The notes beneath the pieces were generated by a model. That model had not been told where the DNA came from and ran no database searches. It saw nothing but the letters and a program-made list of their open reading frames with translations. The position numbers were made by a program, and so were the translations under genes. Below are positions 28,815 through 37,982 of a stretch of DNA of 64,000 nt, piece by piece. Positions within the stretch are counted from its first letter, which is position 1; each line of letters opens with the position of its first letter. Source of the stretch: Carboxylicivirga fragile (lineage in GTDB: Bacteria > Bacteroidota > Bacteroidia > Bacteroidales > Marinilabiliaceae); contig JAFMVD010000017.1 of NCBI GenBank assembly GCA_025499625.1, positions 1 to 64,000 of the forward strand, written 5' to 3'.

Positions 28815-29291
28815 TTAGTCGACAGCGACTTTAATAACAATTTTTTCAACATGAGAAGGTGCATCTATACTAATGCATGGAGCATGTAGGTCTTCAGGAT
28901 ATAGTATGCATCCCATACCGGCGCTTAAACGTATGTTTGAATAATCAGCCACTTTAGGAAAAAATAGATCTTTCTCCTCATCGTACGGGGCATCTTTTAT
29001 AATACGAGATAATGGTGAAACTAATATTTGCTCAACACCAGAATGAATATACTGTATGTCGATATATTTCCTGTGACCTTCCATTTTTGCCTCGCTCAAT
29101 TCTTTGGTTTCGTAGCTTTGAAAAATGGCAAATATCGATTTTTGATCAATTTCAACCACTAATGGGGTATCATCACTAACCTGTTTAAACATTTCATTTA
29201 GGTTAGTGGCTTGAAGGTATTGAAGAGCCTTATAAAATTTCAACTTATCACATTGTTTGATAAGTGTTTTTACCGTTCCTGATATAGCCAT
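28815..29291 (-). CDS. YhcH/YjgK/YiaL (DUF386) family protein
   Basis: The start is placed at MAISGTVKTLIK (base 29291). The protein is a small beta-sandwich of about 158 residues with the family signatures EGHRKYIDIQYI, a central acidic/His metal site, and PEDLHAPCI near the C-terminus. DUF386 proteins include TabA, the EbgC-type subunit, and YhcH/NanQ, which has been described as an N-acetylneuraminate anomerase; a sugar-anomer or biofilm role is therefore possible, but the substrate is unknown. It converges on the GH20 gene, from which it is separated by a terminator. Confidence 0.85.
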   Translation of the reverse strand: MAISGTVKTLIKQCDKLKFYKALQYLQATNLNEMFKQVSDDTPLVVEIDQKSIFAIFQSYETKELSEAKMEGHRKYIDIQYIHSGVEQILVSPLSRIIKDAPYDEEKDLFFPKVADYSNIRLSAGMGCILYPEDLHAPCISIDAPSHVEKIVIKVAVD

Positions 29292-29359
29292 GTTGATTGA
29301 AGTTTTATAACACAAATATAGTCAAAAAGAATAAGTTATGAATTAATGTGAGCGAAACG

Positions 29360-29396
29360 AAAAATGGGGAAGAGTTCTTAATCTCTTCCCCATTGA
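29360..29396 (-). terminator. Terminator of the glutamine synthetase gene
   Basis: The perfect 12-bp stem aatggggaagag/ctcttccccatt (29363-29394) is followed by T residues on the minus strand. It sits 22 bases beyond the stop codon at 29417. Confidence 0.88.
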
Positions 29397-29416
29397 GGTT
29401 TAGTTGTGTTGAAGAA

Positions 29417-30916
29417 TTATTGACAGTGAATGTATTGCTTCACTAAATCGCGTAAAGCATCATTCTTTCCGTATAATTTTTCGCTTAAGCCTTTGTCATC
29501 AAAGGCCTTCAGTTTATCGATTGTATGTGTTATAACATTAGCAGGAAATACACTATTGTTTTCAAATAATTCTCGTTTTTTATCAAGGCATTCAGCCGAT
29601 TCGAAACAAGAAGCGGGCAGTTGCTCAAGACCACCTGCTGGCATGTCTTTGAAAATATTTCGATCAACGTATAGTTTTTCAGCAACCTCAAGTGCATTGT
29701 CCATTTTTAAACCATGCTCAGCAGCTACTATTAGACCTGCAATCATTAAATGAATATTAGCAGATCCATCCGGTGCACGGAACTCAACAGTTTGTTTGCT
29801 TCCAGTATCAAAAGGTTTGATGTCCTGATTTGGATTAGCATCAAAAATCATTCTTTCAACGCCGCCTGTCCAGCCAAGTGGAACACGAACTAATGCAGAA
29901 CGGTTGCGATCACCCCAGCAAATATTTGTTGGTGCTTCTTGGTGTGGTACCAAACGAAGGTATGATGTTGGAATGGTATTTCCGAAGGCTGTTAAAGCAT
30001 CGGCAACATCTAAAATACCAGCCATTACCTTTTTTGAAATATCGCTTAGGCCGTTTTCGTCAAGCATTAAATTTTTGCCATTCTCTTCAACCAGCATGTG
30101 GAAGTGTAATCCGCTACCCGCTTTGCCTACAGTAATCTTTGGTGCAAAACTGATTTCAACATTTAATTTTTCGGCAAGCATGCGAAGTACCCATTTACCT
30201 ATTATTAATCCATCAGCTGCTTGTTCAGGATCGGTTGGTAGGAACTCAATTTCATGTTGTTCATATGCTTCGTTGCCGTTAGTGAAAGTACCAACTTCAG
30301 AATGGCCATACTTTATTTGTCCGCCACATTCAGCAATAAGTTTGAGGGCTTCTTTACGCATGCCTTCAAATTTTGCAAATGGTTCTGATTCGTGATAACC
30401 TTTCTGATCAGAAGCTGGAAAATTACTGCTGCGTTCGCTGTTTACGTAATATTCGAGCTCGCCTAAGAATTTCATATTCTTTCCCGTTGTCTGACGGAAA
30501 TGGTTGATGGCTTTTCTTAATATATTTTCTGGTGCCGACTCTAATGCTTGTCCCTTGTGGTCGTAGAACGAACAAAGAATCTCCAATGAAGGTACTTCGG
30601 TAAAAGGATTTAAAAAGGCAGTTCTATATCGTGGAACTACATATAAATCGCTACTACCGGCTTCCATAAATGAGAACAAACTTGAACCGTCAACGCGCTC
30701 ACCAGCTGATAATACAGCATCTAGATGATCGCGACTTGAAATCATGAAATTCAGAGTTTTCAAGCGTCCATCTTCTGCTACATACCGGAAGTTAAGCATT
30801 CTAATATCATTGACTTCCATATATTCAATGATATCTTCTTTATTAAAGTCACTTGCTGGCTTTTTAAGGTATTGAACAAGTGGATTTGGATTAAATTTTA
30901 TTGAATTATCCATCAT
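29417..30916 (-). CDS. Glutamine synthetase family protein (GSI-like)
   Basis: The start is placed at the Met-Met pair (base 30916): the longer frame would begin only some 15 bases after a promoter-like box. The roughly 499-residue protein has a beta-grasp N-terminal domain and a catalytic domain with the metal and substrate residues of GS: ELEYYV, GHSEVGTFTNGNEAYEQHEIEF, GSGLHFHM, NRSALVRVP and VEFRAPDGSANIH. It should make glutamine from glutamate, ammonia and ATP. The C-terminal Tyr adenylylation site typical of enterobacterial GlnA is not apparent. Ammonia assimilation links to the 5-oxoproline operon through glutamate. Monocistronic. A gamma-glutamyl ligase of the same fold is the alternative. 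Confidence 0.87.
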   Translation of the reverse strand: MMDNSIKFNPNPLVQYLKKPASDFNKEDIIEYMEVNDIRMLNFRYVAEDGRLKTLNFMISSRDHLDAVLSAGERVDGSSLFSFMEAGSSDLYVVPRYRTAFLNPFTEVPSLEILCSFYDHKGQALESAPENILRKAINHFRQTTGKNMKFLGELEYYVNSERSSNFPASDQKGYHESEPFAKFEGMRKEALKLIAECGGQIKYGHSEVGTFTNGNEAYEQHEIEFLPTDPEQAADGLIIGKWVLRMLAEKLNVEISFAPKITVGKAGSGLHFHMLVEENGKNLMLDENGLSDISKKVMAGILDVADALTAFGNTIPTSYLRLVPHQEAPTNICWGDRNRSALVRVPLGWTGGVERMIFDANPNQDIKPFDTGSKQTVEFRAPDGSANIHLMIAGLIVAAEHGLKMDNALEVAEKLYVDRNIFKDMPAGGLEQLPASCFESAECLDKKRELFENNSVFPANVITHTIDKLKAFDDKGLSEKLYGKNDALRDLVKQYIHCQ

Positions 30917-30960
30917 GGTTGTTTTAGCTTTTAATAATGGCTGCAAGATGGAGATTGCTC

Positions 30961-30968
30961 CAAATTTA
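30961..30968 (-). promoter_or_regulatory. Candidate -7 box of the glutamine synthetase gene
   Basis: On the minus strand this reads TAAATTTG, a match to TAnnTTTG. A transcript starting about 7 bases later would begin near 30954, which supports the shorter protein start at 30916. Confidence 0.35.
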
Positions 30969-31477
30969 AAAGATGAGAAAAATCATCGATATAGGGTAAA
31001 AAATTAAAAGTCGTATGTTTTAGAACAGGATTGGTAATAATTGGGTATTTTATTTTGTGATAAATGAAAAATTATTCTTTAAAAATTAATATCACAGGGG
31101 TGGCGTGAGTAATAGTAGAAAAATATCATGAATAATTGTCGATCGTCTTTTCTATTTAACATCGGTTATGAAAAGGCTAATTTTTTAATGAAATTATTTG
31201 TGGTGTAACTCCCTCTTTATAGGTGTTTTAAGGTGGTGTTTGAAATATTTTTGGAAAAAACACAAAAAAATAGTGTTACGATTTATGACTTCTGGTATTA
31301 ACACCCGATTGCAATCTTTTACGCGTAAATTGATAATATATCTACACAACAGACCAGAAGAAAGCTTACCTAAGAGGTAAGGCGTTCGAATCTTTTAGAA
31401 GTTTTTACAAAGATTCAGCTCAAAGTGGCGAAACATTAAGTTCGGCATCTCCGATTCAATTAAAATCAACTCGAAGT
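30969..31477. other. Intergenic region with leader of the FeS fusion gene
   Basis: About 500 AT-rich bases between two divergent genes. On the plus strand a TAnnTTTG box lies at 31246-31253. From 31337 the reading frame of the downstream fusion gene is already open, but it has no ATG or GTG. A 60-codon frame at 31198-31380 in another phase has no recognisable product and is not called. No RNA structure was recognised. Confidence 0.4.
31246..31253 (+). promoter_or_regulatory. Candidate -7 box of the FeS fusion/chemoreceptor operon
   Basis: The sequence tatttttg matches TAnnTTTG and would give a leader of about 220 bases before the TTG at 31478. No convincing -33 box is seen. Confidence 0.28.
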
Positions 31478-33469
31478 TTGATAACTCGACGAACTACCTT
31501 GTTGCGTGAATCGTTTAAACCAGATGTGAATGTAATGGCCACATCTCTTTTGGTTCCTTCTGAGTTGGCATGGGCATTAAATTGTGTGCCGCTAAATTTA
31601 GAGATGTTTAGTAGTTTGCTTGCGTCGCACTCTAAAATAATTGATCTTTCTAACAAAGGAAGTTTAACTGCTCCGCGTTGTAGTTTTATTAATTCAGTAA
31701 AGGGAGCGCTTCTCGAAAATTTGATTCCTCGTCCCGATTTAATGGTTAGTTCATCGGCGTATTGTGAAGGAGTGAGTTATGTATTTGAAGATTTTCGTCA
31801 GGAATTTGGCACAGATCACTACCATATTGATTTACCAGTTTATACCGACGAGAATTCATATATAGACTTGGCGCAGCAAATGAAAAGTTTGTTTGGTCAA
31901 ATGGCTGCTAAGTTAGGGATGGATATCGCCGAAGCGCACGATAATTTCAGGAAAGTAATGTACCAAAGTACCATTGCGCGTAAGCAATTTATGGAATTGT
32001 GGCAGTTTAGGCATGAACATGGACCAGTAGATCTTGGTTTGGAGCCTCTTCACTGGCATATGCAGTTTCTGCCTATGTGGGGCGACGAGAAAGCGGCAGG
32101 TATTTGTGAACGATTAAAAAATGAATTTATAGAATATGCACAAAATCAAACGCTAGATGAAGATGCTGTACCAATTGCATTTTTTGGTTTGATACCATAC
32201 GGACGCACCGAAATGTGGAGTGTATTGAATGAAAATAAGGCTTACATGGCCTTTGAAGGCGTTAATTTCTTAGGTGACTTTGAGTTGTTAGATAGCACCA
32301 ATTTTGATGATTTCTCAATCGATGAGTTGTTTGAAAACCTTGCCAAGAACCTGATTAATGTTCCAATGCGTGGTGGGAATATTATTGAAAAATCTGAATT
32401 TTTCATGAAGGAAGCGAAGCAGATGGGTGCCAAAGGTATGATGATTATATCTCATGAGCACTGTCAGCTGTTGGCACCTCGACTTCATGAAATGGAAAAT
32501 GAAGCAACAAAAATTAATCTAAAGGTAGTTTCCCTTGGTGGTGACTGTATTCTCGGTATGCCAAAAGGGCCGACTAATTTCCGCTTGCGAACTTTTTTAT
32601 CATCTATTACAAATGTTGCAGTGAAGCAAACTGATTTTAAATCATTGTTGCCTATTAATGAAAACATGGTGGAGGCCGGTTATCGCTTAGGTGTTGATTT
32701 TGGAAGTGGTTTCAGTAAATTTATGTTGCTTGATGAAAAGCTTGATGTGATGAAAAGTGGAATTGTGTCATCAGGTATTGATTATCCAGGGTTGTTGAAT
32801 GATATTACTCGCAAATTGGCTTTGGATGGGCCCGTAAAACTTGCTGTGGCGGGTATTGGAAGTGATAATCCTGTATTTAAAAATTTGGTTCAAAAGCAAA
32901 CAACTGAGATAAATGCGCTAATTGGTTCCTGTCGTCAATTATTTAAACGACGCGATAATTTATTAGTAATAGATATAGGTACACAGGATGTAAAAATTTT
33001 ACATTTCAACAATATGGATGATGCACCCTGGATTAATACGAACAAAAGTTGCGGGGCAGGCACCGGAATGGTTTTGGTTCAAATATTAGAACGATGGAAG
33101 CAAACGATGCCAAATTTTACTTACGACACGCTGGATAAATTAGCATTGGAGGCTGAGGAGAGTGAAATTATTAATACAACCTGTGGGATTTTTGCCGTTA
33201 CCAATGTGGTTTCAGCTTTGGTACAAGCGTCTGAACGAAGACGTAGAGCCATATTACGAGGGTTATATGATTATGTAGCAACTCAGGCAATCAAATTATT
33301 ACCACCAGAATTACAAAATGGGTATGAAGTTTATCTTACTGGAGGAGTTGAAAGTCATCAAACCTTAAAAGAAGTATTTGTGCAAAGAGGGTTTAAGTTA
33401 ATTACACCCGAAAAAGATATACATCCACAATTTTTGGTTGCATTTGGAACAGCCTTATCAGTTCATTAA
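31478..33469 (+). CDS. Fused 2-hydroxyacyl-CoA dehydratase/double-cubane-type FeS component and its ATPase activator
   Basis: A protein of about 663 residues. The N-terminal part (about 1-385) is an HgdB/BcrC-like component, with cysteines likely to bind an FeS cluster at Cys68 ([12 protein letters not shown]), Cys96 ([12 protein letters not shown]) and Cys329 ([12 protein letters not shown]), and a closing GGDC. The C-terminal part (about 400-663) is an HgdC/BadF-type ASKHA ATPase: [22 protein letters not shown] and [11 protein letters not shown], with both interface-cluster cysteines Cys525 (SCGAGTG) and Cys569 (TTCGIFA). Normally these are separate proteins. The ATPase would drive low-potential electrons to the first domain. 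The start is TTG, the only usual start codon in reach. Substrate unknown; a chemoreceptor gene follows after 11 bases. Confidence 0.82.
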   Translation: MITRRTTLLRESFKPDVNVMATSLLVPSELAWALNCVPLNLEMFSSLLASHSKIIDLSNKGSLTAPRCSFINSVKGALLENLIPRPDLMVSSSAYCEGVSYVFEDFRQEFGTDHYHIDLPVYTDENSYIDLAQQMKSLFGQMAAKLGMDIAEAHDNFRKVMYQSTIARKQFMELWQFRHEHGPVDLGLEPLHWHMQFLPMWGDEKAAGICERLKNEFIEYAQNQTLDEDAVPIAFFGLIPYGRTEMWSVLNENKAYMAFEGVNFLGDFELLDSTNFDDFSIDELFENLAKNLINVPMRGGNIIEKSEFFMKEAKQMGAKGMMIISHEHCQLLAPRLHEMENEATKINLKVVSLGGDCILGMPKGPTNFRLRTFLSSITNVAVKQTDFKSLLPINENMVEAGYRLGVDFGSGFSKFMLLDEKLDVMKSGIVSSGIDYPGLLNDITRKLALDGPVKLAVAGIGSDNPVFKNLVQKQTTEINALIGSCRQLFKRRDNLLVIDIGTQDVKILHFNNMDDAPWINTNKSCGAGTGMVLVQILERWKQTMPNFTYDTLDKLALEAEESEIINTTCGIFAVTNVVSALVQASERRRRAILRGLYDYVATQAIKLLPPELQNGYEVYLTGGVESHQTLKEVFVQRGFKLITPEKDIHPQFLVAFGTALSVH

Positions 33470-33480
33470 AAATTAGAATC

Positions 33481-34659
33481 ATGGATATTTTTACTTTAGG
33501 TATCATTTTAATTGTATTAGCGGGAGCTTTATGTTGGGTTTTTGTTTACATGGCTTTTAAAAAATCATTTGTACTATTGATTGGTACAGTGTTTTTAGGT
33601 GTGATTGACATGGTGGCATGCTTTGGCTTTGTGGTTGGTAACAAAGGGTTGATTCATTTAGCTTGGGCGGTGCCGATTGCGATTGTAGCCATCCTTTCTT
33701 CCTATTACATTTTGGCACGAAAGGTAAAGGTTCCTATCCAACATCTTACAGCATTATTACAAAAGATGAGTAATAAAGATTTGACATTAAATGTTGAAAA
33801 GCGATTCTTGAATGAGCAATATGAGATTAAAGATGTTGCGATTGCTGTTGATAAATTGGTGACTACAAATCGTGCTATGATGAAGCAGTTAGATGAAAAT
33901 TCTACTGTGCTTTTGAGCTCGAGTTCAAATATTAATGCTAGTTCTGGTAGTATAAGCTCGGGAGCTTCTGAACAAGCTAGTGGTATTGAAGAGATTTCCA
34001 CATCTGTTGAGGAAATGACGGCTAATATCATGACTAATTCAGAAAATGCTAATAAATCAAAAAACATTAGTAGTGATGCGCAAAAATCTTTAGATGTATC
34101 TTATAACAAGGTGGTTGATGCAGTTAGTTTAATGAAGAAAATTGATGAACACACTGTTTTGGTGAGTCAGATCGCTTCCCAAACCAATATACTAGCTCTT
34201 AATGCAGCTATTGAGGCTGCTAAGGCTGGAGATGCTGGAAGAGGTTTTGCAGTTGTTGCGAAAGAGGTTCGTTCATTGGCAGAACAATCTACTGTTGCGG
34301 CAAATCAAATTACTCAAATGACGCAGGAAGGTGTTGAGCAAGTTAATAATGTTCTCAAAGAGATTACAGAGTTGGTAAATCAAACCAAAAAATCATCTGC
34401 TTTAATACAGGAAGTGGCTGCAGCTTCAGATGAAATGAATATTGGCGCCAATCAAATTAACTCGGCTATTCAAGAGTTAAATGGTGTGGTGCAGGAGAAT
34501 GCAGCCTCTTCAGAGGAGTTAAGTGCCACTTCGGAGCAACTGTTGTCTACAGCCAAAAGCTTAAGTAATTTGGTTTCTGCTTACGAGTTTCACGAAACCC
34601 AAATTATTTCAATAAATAAAAAAAGTACGAAGAGAAAAATTAGAAGTAAAATTGCTTAA
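33481..34659 (+). CDS. Methyl-accepting chemotaxis-type receptor without a periplasmic sensor domain
   Basis: A 392-residue protein with three N-terminal membrane helices (about residues 3-25, 30-51 and 59-79), a short HAMP-like linker ([13 protein letters not shown]) and a long coiled coil. The signalling hairpin tip is intact (residues 231-270: [17 protein letters not shown] then [18 protein letters not shown]), so it should couple to CheW and CheA. It lacks an extracellular ligand domain and a CheR/CheB-docking tail. The signal is therefore likely membrane-borne or intracellular. It is co-transcribed with the FeS fusion ATPase, 11 bases upstream, and ends at a terminator. No other che genes lie in the window. 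Confidence 0.88.
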   Translation: MDIFTLGIILIVLAGALCWVFVYMAFKKSFVLLIGTVFLGVIDMVACFGFVVGNKGLIHLAWAVPIAIVAILSSYYILARKVKVPIQHLTALLQKMSNKDLTLNVEKRFLNEQYEIKDVAIAVDKLVTTNRAMMKQLDENSTVLLSSSSNINASSGSISSGASEQASGIEEISTSVEEMTANIMTNSENANKSKNISSDAQKSLDVSYNKVVDAVSLMKKIDEHTVLVSQIASQTNILALNAAIEAAKAGDAGRGFAVVAKEVRSLAEQSTVAANQITQMTQEGVEQVNNVLKEITELVNQTKKSSALIQEVAAASDEMNIGANQINSAIQELNGVVQENAASSEELSATSEQLLSTAKSLSNLVSAYEFHETQIISINKKSTKRKIRSKIA

Positions 34660-34679
34660 ATTATAATTTCCTAACAATT

Positions 34680-34717
34680 GAGCACTTGTAGCAACGGCTA
34701 TAGGTGCTCTTTTTTTG
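34680..34717 (+). terminator. Terminator of the FeS fusion/chemoreceptor operon
   Basis: The hairpin runs from gagcac to gtgctc with an inner tagc/gcta stem (34680-34709), followed by a run of T at 34710-34716. It closes the two-gene unit. Confidence 0.85.
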
Positions 34718-34770
34718 TCATGATATGGGTTTAAGGTCAAGAAAGTTGGTAAAGTAAGGAAGAGTAGGAG

Positions 34771-34799
34771 TTGTTGTTTGGTTTAGCCATTTATTTTTG
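34771..34799 (+). promoter_or_regulatory. Promoter of the tandem adenylate kinase gene
   Basis: A TTG at 34771-34773 and TATTTTTG at 34792-34799 are 18 bases apart, close to the Bacteroidota arrangement TTTG-N19-21-TAnnTTTG. Transcription would start near 34806, so the TTG codon at 34797 cannot be the protein start and the ATG at 34848 is favoured. Confidence 0.45.
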
Positions 34800-34847
34800 A
34801 TATTTTCAACTAACTCAATTTTAATAACGTACATAAACCAAATCACC

Positions 34848-36017
34848 ATGTTAAACATTGCTCTTTTTGGTCCTCCAGGTGCTGGTAAAGGCACACAATC
34901 TGAATTTCTTATTAAGAAGTATAATTTGTTTTACATCTCCACCGGAGATATTCTTCGAAAAGAATTAAAAGAAGAAACCAAATTAGGGCTGGAAGCTAAG
35001 AGTATTATTGCCGAGGGTGGTTTAGTCTCCGATGAAATAATTGTTCAAATTATTGAGAAAACTATTAAGAGCAATCCGGATGTTCATGGCTTTTTATTTG
35101 ATGGTTTCCCAAGAACTTTTGTTCAGGCATATATTCTGGAGGGTTTAATGATTAAGTTGAACACTACTTTGGATAAGCTTATTAGTATTGAAGTGCCACA
35201 AGAGGAGTCGATTAAGCGCTTACTTGCTAGAGGCGAAACTTCCGGACGGATGGACGATAATGAAGAAGTGATTCGTAATCGTTTGAAAGAATATGATGAG
35301 AAAACTCTGCCTGTTCTTAATTTTTACAAAGAACGAGGTAACTACGAGGCAGTTGATGGTTTACGACCAATAAAAAAGGTAACCTCAGCTATTAAAAAGC
35401 ATGTTAATAATGTTTTGAGTAAGAAGCATTTGAATATAGTATTATTTGGTTACCCCGGATCGGGGCGCGGTTCTCTTGGACGTGCAATAGCAGAGAAATA
35501 CAAGTTGGAGTTTATTTCCACGGGTACTATGCTTGACGAGGAAATTGAAAAGAAAACAGAAATAGGAAAGCGTGTAAAAGAGCTTTATGAAAATGGTCAG
35601 TTGGTACCTGATGAGATTGTGATTCGACTAATTGAGAAAAAGATTGAGCAATCGAAAAATGCCAAAGGTTTTATATTTAAAGGTTATCCTCGAACCCTTG
35701 TTCAGTCGTATATACTAGATGGAATACTTAAGAAACACGATTCTTTCATTAATAAGATTATTGATTTAGATGTGGATACCCTTGAGCTGATTCGTCGCTT
35801 AAATCAGCGTAGTAAAACGGGAGAACGAATGCCTTATGATTCGAGCACCGAAAAAATTGTAAAACGCCTTCAGGAGCATAAAGATAAGACCTTACCTGTT
35901 ATTGAGAAGTATAAAGAAGTGCATGATGTGTCGGTTGTAGACGGTATGGCTTCGTTTGATGAAGTGTTTGGTCGCATTTCTAAAGAAATCGAAAGCAGTT
36001 TTAAATCCTTGGATTAG
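34848..36017 (+). CDS. Tandem adenylate kinase with a degenerate second domain
   Basis: A 389-residue protein made of two adenylate kinase domains in one chain. Domain 1 (residues 1-190) is intact: Walker A FGPPGAGKGTQ with Lys14, STGDILR, FDGFPRT with Asp85, and RMDD followed by NRLKEY, with the short lid form. Domain 2 (about 193-389) keeps the fold but has GYPGSGRGSLG with Arg207 at the Walker Lys, FKGYPRT with Lys278 replacing the Asp, and RMPY in place of RMDD. Domain 2 is therefore probably inactive or altered in specificity. Adenylate kinase balances ATP, ADP and AMP and is normally about 190-215 residues. The two halves probably arose by internal duplication. Confidence 0.9.
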   Translation: MLNIALFGPPGAGKGTQSEFLIKKYNLFYISTGDILRKELKEETKLGLEAKSIIAEGGLVSDEIIVQIIEKTIKSNPDVHGFLFDGFPRTFVQAYILEGLMIKLNTTLDKLISIEVPQEESIKRLLARGETSGRMDDNEEVIRNRLKEYDEKTLPVLNFYKERGNYEAVDGLRPIKKVTSAIKKHVNNVLSKKHLNIVLFGYPGSGRGSLGRAIAEKYKLEFISTGTMLDEEIEKKTEIGKRVKELYENGQLVPDEIVIRLIEKKIEQSKNAKGFIFKGYPRTLVQSYILDGILKKHDSFINKIIDLDVDTLELIRRLNQRSKTGERMPYDSSTEKIVKRLQEHKDKTLPVIEKYKEVHDVSVVDGMASFDEVFGRISKEIESSFKSLD

Positions 36018-36088
36018 TTTTTAATGTATTTGTTGATATTGCGAAACATTTTGCCTGTGGTTTGTTACATTACAAGTAATAAATAATT

Positions 36089-37873
36089 ATGGCAGAAATA
36101 AAGAAGAAAAAAATAAGCAAGAGCAGTTTAAAAGAGGCTGTTCAGTTGTATCGTTTTATAAAACCTTACCGTATTGAGTTTTATTTAGGAATGGTTGCAC
36201 TTGTAGGTTCTAGTGTAACAACCTTAATGTTTCCCAAACTATTAGGCGACTTAGTGAGTGCAGGTAGTAGTGGTTTATTAGCTGAAAAAATAAATAGTAT
36301 AGCACTTCTTTTAGGAGTGCTTCTATTGTTTCAATCATTCTTTTCCTATTTCCGAACGTTTCTATTTGTTCGAGTTACTGAGAAAACTTTGGCTGACCTA
36401 CGTCAATTTACCTATAATCATTTAATCAAATTACCACTATTCTTTTTTGAGAAGCGTAGAGTAGGTGAGTTGAATAGTAGAATTTCAGCAGATGTATCAT
36501 TGTTGCAGGAAACATTAACAACAACGTTGGCAGAGGTTGTTAGGCAATTAATAATAATAATTGGTGGTATAGCCTATATGTTATATGTGTTTCCAAAGCT
36601 AACCTTGTTTATGCTGGCAATTATTCCTGCTGTTGTCGTTTTGGCTGTTGTGTTTGGGCGATTTATTAGAAGGTATTCTAAAAAAGCTCAAGCAGAGGTG
36701 GCAGAATCAAATACCATTGTAGAAGAAACCTTGCAAGGCATTCAGAGTGTTAAATCTTATACCAATGAATTCTTTGAGATGGCACGATATAAGAATAAGG
36801 TGCAAGAGATTGCGAAAATTGGTATAAAAGGAGGTGTTTACCGTGGTGCATTTGGTTCATTCTTGGTTTTTGGATTATTTGGTTCCCTTGTGGCTGTGGT
36901 TTGGAGAGCAGCCTCTTTATTGTCTTCAGGTGAAATGGATTCTGGTAATTTAATTTCATTTGTAATGTATTCTGGAATTATTGGAGGAACAATTGGCGGA
37001 ATGGCTAGTGTCTTTACGCGCATTCAACATTTTTTAGGTGCGATTGAGGATTTGTTTGATATATCCAGAGAAAAGGAAGAAGATTTAAAGGAAGTTGTAG
37101 AGTTGCCTGCAAACGATGTGTTAAAAGGGACGATAGAAATTAAGAACTTGTCTTTTGCCTATCCGTCAAGACCAGATACAAACGTCTTAAATGATATTAA
37201 TTTAAAGGTTGAGCGTGATCAAATGGTGGCTTTTGTAGGAGCTAGTGGTGCTGGAAAAACGACTATTACTGCTTTGCTTTATCGCTTACATGAATTGTCG
37301 AAAGGGCAAATATTATTTGATGATAGGCCTTCCAGTGAAATGGAACTGTCGATTCTTAGGTATCAAATGGCATTGGTTCCGCAAGATATTTTTCTGTTTG
37401 GAGGAACAATTCGTGAAAATATAGCCTATGGTCGATCAAGTGCCAATGAAGAGGAAATAATAAGTGCAGCACAGAGCGCCAATGCCATGGAGTTTATCGA
37501 AGGATTTGAAGAAGGGTTGGATACCATTGTAGGCGAACGCGGAACTCAACTGTCAGGGGGACAGCGCCAACGCATTGCTATTGCCCGTGCTTTACTTCGT
37601 AATCCGCGAATTCTCATTCTTGATGAGGCGACCTCAGCTCTGGATTCTAATTCTGAAAAATTAGTTCAAGAAGCGCTTAAAACGCTTATGAAAGGTCGAA
37701 CAACTATTGTTATAGCGCATCGTTTATCAACCATAAAAAGTGCAGATCAAATATTTGTAATGGATAAAGGCACGATCGTTGAGCAAGGTAAACATGAAGA
37801 GTTATTGTCAATGGAAAGTGGATATTATAAGAAGCTGTCCACATTACAAGGGATAGAGCAAAATCTTATATAG
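36089..37873 (+). CDS. ABC exporter half-transporter (MsbA/TAP-like)
   Basis: A 594-residue protein with a six-helix type I exporter membrane domain (about residues 20-330) fused to an ATPase domain. The latter has Walker A FVGASGAGKTTI, Q-loop VPQDIFLF, signature LSGGQRQRIAIARAL, Walker B ILILDEATSALD and the switch His in VIAHRLST. All catalytic elements are present, so it should work as a homodimer. Substrates of this group include lipids, peptides and drugs and cannot be read from sequence. It follows the adenylate kinase gene by 71 bases, possibly in the same transcript. Confidence 0.92.
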   Translation: MAEIKKKKISKSSLKEAVQLYRFIKPYRIEFYLGMVALVGSSVTTLMFPKLLGDLVSAGSSGLLAEKINSIALLLGVLLLFQSFFSYFRTFLFVRVTEKTLADLRQFTYNHLIKLPLFFFEKRRVGELNSRISADVSLLQETLTTTLAEVVRQLIIIIGGIAYMLYVFPKLTLFMLAIIPAVVVLAVVFGRFIRRYSKKAQAEVAESNTIVEETLQGIQSVKSYTNEFFEMARYKNKVQEIAKIGIKGGVYRGAFGSFLVFGLFGSLVAVVWRAASLLSSGEMDSGNLISFVMYSGIIGGTIGGMASVFTRIQHFLGAIEDLFDISREKEEDLKEVVELPANDVLKGTIEIKNLSFAYPSRPDTNVLNDINLKVERDQMVAFVGASGAGKTTITALLYRLHELSKGQILFDDRPSSEMELSILRYQMALVPQDIFLFGGTIRENIAYGRSSANEEEIISAAQSANAMEFIEGFEEGLDTIVGERGTQLSGGQRQRIAIARALLRNPRILILDEATSALDSNSEKLVQEALKTLMKGRTTIVIAHRLSTIKSADQIFVMDKGTIVEQGKHEELLSMESGYYKKLSTLQGIEQNLI

Positions 37874-37923
37874 TTTAAAAGTACTACCAATTCAAGAAAT
37901 TACTGAAGTTGTATCTAAAATTG

Positions 37924-37931
37924 TACTTTTG
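37924..37931 (+). promoter_or_regulatory. Candidate -7 box of the folP operon
   Basis: The sequence tactttg-type tacttttg matches TAnnTTTG, 52 bases before the favoured folP ATG. The -33 region has only a TTG at 37909, too near for standard spacing. Confidence 0.3.
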
Positions 37932-37982
37932 TGCTTGACGCAATCGTTTTTATAATACATCAGTAATTTTTTGAATTCAAAC

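Noticed and set aside
29904-30395. 163-codon plus-strand frame inside the glutamine synthetase gene
   Set aside because: Antisense to conserved catalytic motifs of glutamine synthetase; no signature of its own.
31198-31380. 60-codon open frame upstream of the FeS fusion gene
   Set aside because: Wrong phase, no recognisable product, and a promoter-like box lies inside it. Kept only as a possible frameshift hint in the finding on the start site.
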